A stretch of 64,000 nucleotides of DNA from Notamacropus eugenii (Eukaryota; Chordata; Mammalia; Diprotodontia; Macropodidae), in NCBI RefSeq assembly GCF_028372415.1, contig NC_092879.1, positions 101,037,828 through 101,101,827 of the forward strand, in the 5' to 3' direction. The translations under genes were made by a program, and so were the position numbers. This document shows, one piece after another, positions 22,170-30,362 of the stretch (position 1 is the first letter of the stretch; each line of letters begins with the position of its first letter). The notes below the pieces were generated by a model. That model saw nothing but the letters and a program-made list of their open reading frames with translations. It did no database searches and was not told where the DNA came from.

Positions 22170-23280
22170 GTTCAAACACTGGCAGGAAGGTCATCCTTCC
22201 TGCTGGGTCTATGGGCATACATCAGTTCTCCTATGACGTGTTCTAGTCTCAGAAGTACCAATATGTTCAACAGTGTGCAGTTGAAATAGTCAGGCTGTGG
22301 CTCCACTTGAGACAGGAAGGTATGACTCCAGACTCCTTGATCCCTGTTGAAAGTAGCATTTCCGGGGGCAGCTGGCTTGATCAGCCTACAACCTGGCAGG
22401 GAATCCATACTCTTTCTCCTGCAACACTTGAACAATTCCGGCTACTTTCTGGTTCCTGGCTAGGGATGCTTGTATATCTGGTGAAATGATCAGTCATCAC
22501 TCTTCATTAGAACTTAGGTTCTTGCTATCTCTGCCTCTTTAAAGCAAACAACTACAGACAAATCACAAAGGTTTGCCTCTTCTCCAAACAGGCAATATAT
22601 GCTTTTCTCTAAATGGAATGGGCCCATCTCCCACGGCTTAGTCCCCCTGGAACCTGTATAATTGGTTTCTTACTAACTCCAATGTTCTTTCCTTGACTCA
22701 CATGCCCAAAGACATCATTCAGTGCTTTTTTGGCTTTAGGGTAGTATATGAACTGGGGAGCACCTGATCCTATGCATGTAGACTGGGCACAGGCCAGTAG
22801 GCCTAGGCACTCTCTTGCTTAGGTCCAATTTCTGCCATTGTCTCAATCGAAGTGGAGACCTTTAGTATCACTGCCCTATAATGCTTTGTGGAGTCCTGCA
22901 CTGGCCATCTGCTCTAGCCACTAGTGATTCACACACAGACAACTGAGGCAGGGAAGGTTGGTTCCCCTCTGTTATTGGCATCGTGGAAATCCCAAGCTTT
23001 CACATAGAGCTTTGACTCCTTTAGAGATCACTGTCATACCAATGTCACATGGCCTTTAGGTACATGCATCTACATCTATGATAGTCATCCCTGACCAGTA
23101 GTATATGATGAATTCAGAGTTGGCTGGTACTACTTCTTATCCCTTGCTATCCAGCTTGGCATTGGTCAATATATTGGTCAATGCACTGTTGTCAGTCTCC
23201 ACTTGGAATTTAGTGTCATGCACATGTAAGGGTGAGGGAAACCATCCCACTCCATTTTAGCTTGATACCTTAACTAGATG
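22170..23280 (-). mobile_element. Fossil Ty3/gypsy-like retrotransposon pol fragment
   Basis: On the minus strand at about 23,226-23,045 the translation has KFQVETDNSALTNILTNAKL. This fits the Ty3/gypsy RNase H signature (F-x-V-x-TDN-x2-L-T-x-[IV]-L-x-x-AKL) with the right downstream spacing toward an IDVDA segment (the 'xxDADALSR' end of RNase H). Sequence down to 22,170 may be integrase-derived, but this is weaker. No LTRs identified. The copy is broken in several places and old; it is LTR-retrotransposon kin rather than a host gene. Confidence 0.5.
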
Positions 23281-23293
23281 AAAACATCTCTTA

Positions 23294-23313
23294 ATCAATC
23301 AATCAATCAATCA
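23294..23313 (+). repeat. (AATC)n microsatellite
   Basis: Five AATC units. Confidence 0.9.
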
Positions 23314-23839
23314 TAGGCCTTAAGAGTAAGAGCCCGAAATCTTTGAAAATTATTCAAAGAAGCTAAATAATGCCAGACACAGGTCTGTTCCACTTTGCTG
23401 AGAGATTTCATTATGCCCTCTGGGTCTTGTAAGAAAATACTGAATTAGCTGGAATGTGAGGAATTCCAGAAATTGGAGGGGGTATGGAGTTCTAGCTGAA
23501 TCCCTCTGATAAGAAATGGTGGGGGGGAGGGCAGGCAGAGGAGAGGTCTCAGCTTTGGCCTTGGCTAGGTCTTCTCTCTTTCCATCCCAACCTTTGACTC
23601 AAGGGGGCCTTTCCTTCTTCAAAGGGTGTTGGACTTCCCACCATCTCCCATCAATGTTCTAAAGCTGATCTGATTCAGAGCACCCTGGGGCAGTGTCTGC
23701 ATCAGTGGGAGCTGAGGACAGACTAGTCACGGCTTTCAAGGGAACTCAGGAAAGAGAGCTCATCATGCAGAAGTGAGACTGCCAGAGTGCTCCACAAGTG
23801 GGAGAAAAGGACTTCTGATGGCCGAGAGCTGTGGGTGCT

Positions 23840-25510
23840 CCCCGATGTTGTCTTTCCTCTTGGAATTCTCTCCCTTGCTGACCTCATCATTTCCCATGGG
23901 GCCTAGTATCATCAATATGTAGGTGGTTCCCAGATCCTTCTAGCTAGCCCTGGTCTCTTTCCTGAGCTCTTTCCTGCCTCACCAGTTGTTCACCAGCCAT
24001 TTCAATTCAGATTTCCCACAGACATATCAAATTCATCATGTCTGAAATGAAAATCAATATTTTCCCCCTGAATTGTTCCTTTTTCTGAACACCCTATTAC
24101 TGTCCAAGGGCACCACCATCCTCTCAGTCATCCAAGTTCATAGCTTTAGCTGCATCCTCAATTCTTCTCTCCATTACCTCAAGTCCAATCAGTTTCTAAT
24201 CTTGGAATTTCTTTTTCTACATCTCTTGCATATATCCCTTTCCTTCCACTCAATCAATCGACAGATATTTATTAAGCACCTATTATGTGCCAGACACTAT
24301 GCTAAGCACTAGGGATACAAAAAGGTCCTGCCCTCAAGGAGCTAGAAATCTAATGGGACACAACATAAAAACATAAGTACAAGATAAATGGGAAATAACT
24401 AATAGGGGGAAGGCCCTGGAATGAAAAAGGGGTAGAGAAGGCTTCCAGGAGAAGGTGGGACTTGAAGGAGGCCAGGGAGGTCAGTAGTCAGAGCAGAGGA
24501 GGGAGAGCATTCCAGGACTGAGGATGGTCAAAGAGAAGGCCCAGAGCCCAGAGATGGAGGGGCTGGAACAGCCGGGAGGCTGAGTTCACTGAATAGAAGA
24601 GGATGTGGTGGGGAGTGAGGTGTGAAAAGACTGGAAAGGAAGGTGGAGGTGGGGTATGAAGGGCATTGAACGCCAAGGAGAGTATCTTCTATTTGCTCCT
24701 GGAGGTGATAGGGAGCCACTGGAGTTTGGGGAGGAAGGGTGATGTGGTTAGACCTTGGATTAAGTAAAATCACTTTGTGGTCAAATGGATTGGAAAAGGC
24801 AATAAGTGCCCCCAAGCAGACCTTCAGGTGCAGCGTCAAAGAAAAGATATGGCAGAGGGTGAACCACAGGCCTTGGCTTCTAGGTTCAAGCTCATCGCTT
24901 CTTCAAGGTAGGCCCATCACTACAGCATCCTGATTGACTTCTTGGCGTCCAGTCTCTTTAGCCTTAATCTTTCTTCCACTCAGCTGTCGACATAATTTTC
25001 TTAGAAAGTAGGTCTGCCCATGTCATCCCACCCTGCCCTAACTCAATAAGTTCCAGGGGCTCCTTCTTACCTCTAGGGTCAATCTTCTTTTATTCTCATG
25101 CCCTCCAGTCTCCCTACAATCCAGCCATTCTGGCTGACTGGCTGTTCATCTCACATAAAAATTTCCCACCTTTATTCCTTTGTACTAGCTGCTCCCCATG
25201 CCTGAAATGCTGTCTCTCCCAACTTCTGACTCTTAGAATTCTTGGCTCCAGTGCTAGCTCCTCCAGAAGCCCTTTCTTGGCTACTCTACTCCAACTGCTC
25301 AAGCCATCCCCTCTAGGATGACCTTGCCTTGACTCCATATTGATCCAGTATTACTCTGATTGATTTGTACATGTTGTCTTCTCCCTAAAATGGAATCTTC
25401 TAGAGGGAAGAGACAGTTTTTTCTTTTTCTTTGTCTCCAGTGCTTAGTACAGTGCCTGGCTCTTTGTAAGCACTAAATTGCTGCTTGTTAACTGACTGGC
25501 TGACAACCAG
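23840..25510 (+). mobile_element. L2 LINE, sense, split by an antisense L2
   Basis: Sense L2 ORF2/3' sequence at 23,840-24,240 (GTCCAAGGGCACCACCATCC, TCAGTCATCCAAGTTCATAG). It resumes at about 24,910-25,510 with CTGCCCATGTCATCCCACC, CTCCATGCCTGAAATGC-like words, AGTGCTTAGTACAGTGCC and the end TTGTTAACTGACTGGCTGAC. The two halves are roughly consecutive in L2 order, so the antisense copy at 24,245-24,905 interrupted it. Confidence 0.7.
24245..24905 (-). mobile_element. L2 LINE 3' part, antisense, nested in sense L2
   Basis: Begins CAATCAATCGACAGATATTT, CACCTATTATGTGCCAGAC (reversed L2 3' end), then GGAGGCCAGGGAGGTC, CATTCCAGGACTGAGG, GGAGGTGATAGGGAGCCACTG and TTAAGTAAAATCACTTTG. Together with the surrounding sense copy it forms a long imperfect inverted repeat. 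Confidence 0.75.
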
Positions 25511-25734
25511 ACACTAATGTATAAGAACAGCAATCATTCCCCAAAAGAGAAGCAGTCAAAGGAAATGGCCAGTTTCCTTGGTTGGTTTTGGTTTTTGTAG
25601 TTTTGTTCTGAGTATTTATTAAGTGCCTAACATATCTGAGGTATTATGGGTGATTCTGAGTCATCACTAAACACAAATATTTGGGTATACACACGATAAA
25701 TAAAAGGATGTGACATGAAACTGTATCCTTATTT

Positions 25735-26600
25735 CCTGGCTGCTTCCCAGCCCCCACAAACATGCCCATGTCTCCCCTGTCCTGAAAACCCTCTCACTTG
25801 ATCCAGGCATCCCCACTAGCTAATCTCCTCTACCACTCCTCCTCTCTGACTAAACTTCTTGAGAAAGTTGTCTACACTAAGCACTTCTACTTCCTCCCCC
25901 CTCCAAAACCTTTTACAGTTTGACTTCCAATCTCATCATCTAACTGAAACTTCTCTCCCCGAAGTTATCAGGGATCTCTTAATGATCCAATCCAGTGGCC
26001 TTTTCTCAATCCACATCATGCTCTTGTCTGGACACTCTCTCTTCTCTGGGTTTCCAGGACTCTTCTGGTGCTTTTTAGTTGGGTCGTCATCTTGATCATC
26101 CCCACTAGCCCTGACTCTCCTCCAAGGCTCCATCCTGGACACGCTTCTCTTTCTCTTCTAGATGATCTCACTTGGTGAGCTCATTGGCTCCCATGGGTTC
26201 AACTCTGCTCTGTGCAGATGATTCCTGGACCTTTATCCAGTTCTGATATCTCACCTAGCCTTGAGTCTCATCACCGATTGACTTTTGGACATTTCAAATT
26301 GGGTGTCTCATAGGCATCTTAAACTCAATGTGTTTGAACATGAACTTGTCATTTACCCCCCTCCCCACTCTCTCCCTCTTTCCAACTTTCCTGTTACCAG
26401 TGAATGTGCCCTGTCTTCCCAGTCCCCCAGGGTCACCCAGAACTCCTTCCTCACTTGACCTCACTCCAAATCCCCAATCCATCACACAGCACGTTTTATA
26501 TAAGTCCCTTCTTCCCTATTTGGGCAGGCCCTTGTCACCTCTTGCCTGGACTATTGAAATAACCTTTGGTCTCCCCCTCTTCCAGACCCATCCTGCTGGC
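25735..26600 (+). mobile_element. L2 LINE, sense, ORF2 remnant
   Basis: Ordered L2 ORF2 words: CTAAACTTCTTGAGAAAGTTG, CAAGGCTCCATCCTGGACAC, ATGATCTCACTTGGTGAGC, GCTCTGTGCAGATGATTCC (the 'ADDS' RT site), TTGGGTGTCTCATAGGC and CTTGCCTGGACTATTG. Interrupted frames. Confidence 0.75.
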
Positions 26601-27486
26601 TAGAACTTTGCCTCAGAGCTGAGGTGGATGAAAGGTGGGAGTAGCTGCTCCCTCTTTCCCTCCTGTGACACTGATGAATGAGTCCCACTTCCCTGAATAT
26701 TCCCAGGAGTGATGGTAGCAACAGATGGGGTGGGGGTCAGGGGTACTAGCTGGGGATTACTTTTCATTGTCCTCAGGCCACGCACACATACACATATGCA
26801 CTTCCAGCCTGGACTCCTGGGTCTGGGGAAGTATAAAGCCTCACTGCCCTCAGCTGTGCATTTGGGGATTCAGTCGGGCCATGGAATGGTCACTGTGGGC
26901 ACCCTTGGGAGTCAGGCTCCAATACTGGTGAAGCACATGATGTTTTGAGAGCACTACTCAATGAGATTCAGCCCCTGCCCTCTGGAAGGTTTCTGTCTTC
27001 TAGAAATGGGAGGAACTCCTCACACAGGTAATTTAAATTCCCAGCACTCAGCTTGAGTGAATCAGGGAGGGACTGACCTGGAGAGAAAAACCCATTCCTG
27101 ATCAGCAGGATAAGGCTGGGCTTTGGGGAGGAGGCTGTGTCTGAGCTGAGCATTCAAGGCTAGCCATGGGGTCACTAAGAGGAGAGGGAGAAGGGAGGAC
27201 AGTGATGTGTGGGCATCTCAGAGCAGCAGCACAGCTGTGCAAGTTTGGGCAGCCCTGGAAGTGAAGGTGGCTGGGACTGAGGGGGGGTGCGGGGGGGGGG
27301 GAAGGTATCTGGGAAGGGGGAGCAGGCAGTTCTGGAAAGGAGGGAGGGGCTGGGATGAAGGAGAGCCTGCATTCCCCACAAATCCCAACTTCCTGGCTCC
27401 TTTGCCTAGCCTCAGGGCCCTGAATCACTATGGTTCAAGGAAAGGAAGGGCGGGGAGGGAGAGAGGGAGAGAGGGAGAGAGGGAAA

Positions 27487-27545
<59 letters not shown>

Positions 27546-28555
27546 CAGTAGGGTGGGGCAGGCAGGAGGCAGCTGGAGCTTCTACCCCCACTAAAGCAGG
27601 GATTGTGCCCAGCCCCATCTCCAGGGTCCATGCAGCAATGCCATGACCCAACCTTTGAGTCTACCCTGGAGCTTGGCTGATATGTGTGGGGGGAAGGAGA
27701 CAGCTGGGCCCTGATCTTCCAGAAAGAGGCCCCTATCCAGCCTGCCCAACCTGCCATCCACAGGAGAGCCCTGGTGCTTCTGGTAGCTGCTTTTCCTCCC
27801 CATCACTTTCCTCCCCTGGTATTCTTGCCCAGGAATTCCTGAGAAGTTGGCCTGGCTACCCTCTGGCTAGGGTTCTGGAAGGTTGGGGGTGGTGGACTGG
27901 GATGGGGGTCAGAGGGGAGGTGGAGGAGAGCTATTTCTCTAGTGGTTGGGAGGCCCACTTTCTGGGCCCTCTCTAGGCCTGCAGGCCCCTGGATGGAGCA
28001 GGTTGAAGGACTGGGCCCAGTGAAAGCTTGCTGAACTCTCCTCTGGGCCAGCCTGATGTTGAAGGCTTCTAACCTCTAGAGCTGCCCAACTCCAGAACTT
28101 GACCTTTGCCCCCCCTCCCAGCATGGACTGTATGTGCCAGTCTCTAAGCCCCCACAGGGAAGTGGGGAGGGAGCTCTAGTTGGACAGGAGGCTACCAGGG
28201 GGCAGAGGCCCTTGTCATTCTGCTTGGAATAGAAGGCCTGGGAAAGGGTAAGAAGGATGCAGAGACTTGGCCTGGGGTGGGGAGAGGCAGCTCGCTCCCA
28301 GGTCCAGGCTCTTCTGTGGCTGTGCCCAGGCCCCAGGCCAAGAAGGAGCTTGCTGCAGCTCTCCCAGTCCTGGGTACATCAGAGCCCTGCTTGTGGGCCC
28401 AGATCCAGGGAGTCCCTGAGGAAGCCAACCTGCAGCCCCTGGCTGCGATCACTAGCAGCCACACGTTTGCCTCTTGGATTTTCCTACAGCTATAGGAGCG
28501 ACTCCAAGCCTGGCCCCAACCCCAGCCCCTCCCTCTCCTCTAAGGCTTTCTTTTC
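26601..28555. other. Non-genic upstream sequence of EFNB1
   Basis: No supported exon. It is G/C-rich with purine tracts. Open stretches here (for example 28,257-28,916) lack family similarity or splice context. Contains the GA microsatellite listed separately. Confidence 0.5.
27450..27544 (+). repeat. (GGGAGA)n/(GA)n microsatellite
   Basis: GGGAGAGA units grade into a run of about 27 GA dinucleotides (27,491-27,544). Confidence 0.95.
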
Positions 28556-28559
28556 CTCC

Positions 28560-28810
28560 TCCCGCCCTGACTCTCCAGCCTCTGAAAGCGCCCCAGGGCC
28601 GAAGGGCTCCCCCAGTAGGTACCTACCGCCAGTACCTCCTGTAGTTCTGCCTCGGACCTTCAGGCGGCGGTATTGGCCCGCCGAAAGGCACACGGGGGGC
28701 CGAGGAGAAGGGGGACCTGGCCCCAGAGGAGCCGAGGGAAAGGATTCCCGAAAAGTTACGGTTGTCTCCAGCAGGGTCACGGTCCAGGAATTCGGCCCTT
28801 CTTTCTCCTT
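28560..28810. promoter_or_regulatory. Small CpG-rich patch upstream of EFNB1
   Basis: CpG dinucleotides cluster (CCGCCC, AGGCGGCGG, CCCGCCGAAAGG, GGGGGCCGAGG, CCCGAAAAGTTACGG) about 0.6-1.2 kb before the main island, in otherwise CpG-poor sequence. It may be a shore of the island or a separate regulatory element; no motif decides. Confidence 0.35.
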
Positions 28811-29194
28811 GCCTTTTAGCAGAGTTCCTACTGAACCACCGGAGAGAAGAACTGGCATCTGCCTCGCTTATACTCCAGCAGACCGAGGCAGCTTAGAGAC
28901 AATCGTCACATCATAGAAAGGGAAATTGAGGCCCAGAGTCTGGGGATTTAGAATCACATCATGGAAAGTTCGGGGAAGAATCTTATGAATGCACGGCCCC
29001 CGTTTTGTAAATTTAAATACCTACTCGTGGGGAGTCAACCTAAAAGTGACATATCCCTTCATACAAATTCACGGACTCCCTGACATCTATCCAGGGGCTG
29101 GGCCAGCCTCGTCCCATCACGGCGGGGGAGGAAGGGGGGGGGGGCGGAAACTAAGGCCTGAAACTGGGGAAAGAACTTGGGAGCCCAGGCTGAC

Positions 29195-29312
29195 ATTCTA
29201 AGTGCGTCCTCAGAAGTAATTTGTAGTGTAACTCCTTCGTTTGACAGTAGAGGAAACTCAGGTCTCAAGAAAGGAGAAGAGACTCGCCTAAGGTCACACA
29301 GCGAGTAGGCGC
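29195..29312 (+). repeat. MIR SINE fragment next to the promoter
   Basis: TTTGACAGTAGAGGAAACTC…AAGGTCACACAGCGAGTAGG, the MIR core and 3' half. It abuts the CpG island. Confidence 0.6.
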
Positions 29313-29319
29313 CCTGAAC

Positions 29320-29740
29320 ACTGCGGCCAGTGGAAACGTTCGCTGGCCCCGTGGGCGCCGTGCCTCACTCCCCGCCCCCCCCCCCCCTCACGGCTCCAAA
29401 CCTCGGGAGCAGAGCAGCCGGCGCCCGACAGGAGGGCACAGCTCCCCCCGCGGGTCTCTGTGCTGAGCGACAGAGCTGCCTGGAGCCGCCCGAAGGGCCG
29501 GGAAGGCGCTCACTCGGGCACTGGGCGTGCTGGCCAACCTGCTGGCACCGGCTACCGGACGCCCTTAAGAGCCGGGCTCCTTCCCCGCCTCCTCCCCGCT
29601 CCGGGGGCGTGGCTCAGGGCGAGGACCCCGGCGCCGGAGCTCTCCATTGGCCAAGAGGGCCGGGGCTGCCCTAGAGTCCGCCTGAGCGGGAGAGTAGCCG
29701 ACCCGGCCCGGATCGAGCGGAGTCTGTGCGCGCTGGGTCG
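29320..29740 (+). promoter_or_regulatory. EFNB1: EFNB1 CpG-island promoter
   Basis: CpG density and G/C content rise sharply from about 29,320 and stay high into intron 1 (to about 31,100). There is no TATA box. A GC-box-like GGGGGCGTGGC lies at 29,602-29,612 and an inverted CCAAT (ATTGG) at 29,646-29,650. CCAAT spacing suggests initiation at roughly 29,700-29,750, giving a 5'UTR of about 500 bases; this start is inference. A TATA-less island promoter suits EFNB1, which is expressed in many tissues. Confidence 0.65.
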
Positions 29741-29859
29741 CCGTGGCAGTCGAGTGTCTCGATCGCGGCTCACCGCTCTCCGTCCCGCGCCCCGCGCCTC
29801 GCCCCGCGCCGCTCCGTCCTGGGCCCTCCCCGCAGCCCACAGAGCGATCGAGCGAGCTG

Positions 29860-29961
29860 ATGGGCGGGCCCCGCCGGCCCCGGCCCCGGCCCCGGCCCCG
29901 GCTCCGGCTCCGGCTCCGGCCCCGGCCCACGGCGACACAGGCGGCTCCCGGGCGCGGCTGA
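29860..29961 (+). CDS. Upstream ORF 1: 33-residue Pro-Arg/Leu-Arg peptide
   Basis: ATG in GCTGATGGG (G at +4, weak at -3) opens a 33-codon frame ending TGA. The peptide starts MGGPRRPRPRPRPR and continues with LR and PR pairs because the frame reads through a GGCCCC/GGCTCC hexanucleotide repeat. It lies 375 bases before the EFNB1 ATG and would be in the 5'UTR if transcription starts before 29,860. It may modulate scanning, or be untranslated; there is no direct evidence for the peptide. Poly-PR is the same dipeptide encoded by the antisense of the human C9orf72 repeat, an analogy in sequence only. Confidence 0.4.
   Translation: MGGPRRPRPRPRPRLRLRLRPRPTATQAAPGRG
29874..29930 (+). repeat. GGCCCC/GGCTCC hexanucleotide repeat in the 5'UTR
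   Basis: Four to five GGCCCC units, three GGCTCC units, then GGCCCC again. The minus strand is GGGGCC-type and could form a G-quadruplex. It is short and imperfect. Confidence 0.85.
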
Positions 29962-30115
29962 AGGAGCAGCCGTCGGGGGCGGCCCGGGTCCGAGCCAGCC
30001 GGCCAGCTAGCCAGCCAGCCAGGCGCCTGGGCCGGGCCGGACCGGGGTGCGACTGTCAGAGCCGCGGGCTGCGGCACCAGGATCGCGATCGCTGACAGAC
30101 GACCGACCGCGGGCC

Positions 30116-30127
30116 ATGGGCGACTGA
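30116..30127 (+). CDS. Upstream ORF 2: three-codon uORF (Met-Gly-Asp-stop)
   Basis: GGGCCATGGGCGACTGA: an ATG with G at +4 and G at -3 (strong Kozak context) and a stop after three codons. The stop is 107 bases before the main ATG. The uORF ATG is out of frame with EFNB1 (119 bases apart), so a start here must be followed by reinitiation or leaky scanning. From memory, human EFNB1 has a short uORF whose stop codon (around c.-95) is altered in some craniofrontonasal syndrome cases. The similar position here suggests the uORF is conserved; this recollection is not verified. Confidence 0.55.
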   Translation: MGD

Positions 30128-30142
30128 GCTGCTCCGAGCCAG

Positions 30143-30212
30143 CAGCGAGCGAGCGAGTGAGCGAGCGAGCGACCGACTCACCCGGGGGGCCGGCGAGCGA
30201 GCGAGCGAGCGC
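30143..30212 (+). repeat. (GCGA)n-type tetranucleotide repeats in the 5'UTR
   Basis: Two GCGA-repeat runs (30,143-30,173 and 30,193-30,212) immediately before the coding start. A related CCAG/GCCA run is at 29,992-30,022. Confidence 0.8.
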
Positions 30213-30234
30213 TCGAGGGAGGGAGCCCGGCAGG

Positions 30235-30362
30235 ATGGCCCGGCCAGGGCTGCGCTCCGCCGGGGGCAAGTGGCTGCTGGGGCTCGTGCTGGCGCTCTGC
30301 CGCCTCGCCACGCCGCTGCCCAAGACGCTGGAGCCCGTGTCCTGGAGCTCTCTAAACCCCAA
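30235..30362 (+). CDS. EFNB1: EFNB1 coding exon 1
   Basis: Encodes residues 1-42 plus two bases of Lys43 (signal peptide and start of the mature protein, [11 protein letters not shown]). ATG context is CAGGATGGC. Donor AA|GTAAGT. The exon lies in the CpG island. Intron 1 is 6,570 bases. Confidence 0.95.

Noticed and set aside
23294-23313. CRISPR-like or att-like short repeats
   Set aside because: Simple AATC microsatellite in a vertebrate genome; no spacer structure anywhere in the window.
26709-26948. Two overlapping short reading frames as a small gene
   Set aside because: No similarity, no splice sites; adjacent to L2 debris.
28257-28916. 219-codon plus-strand reading frame before the promoter
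   Set aside because: G/C-biased composition only; no recognisable family, initiation context or splice partners.
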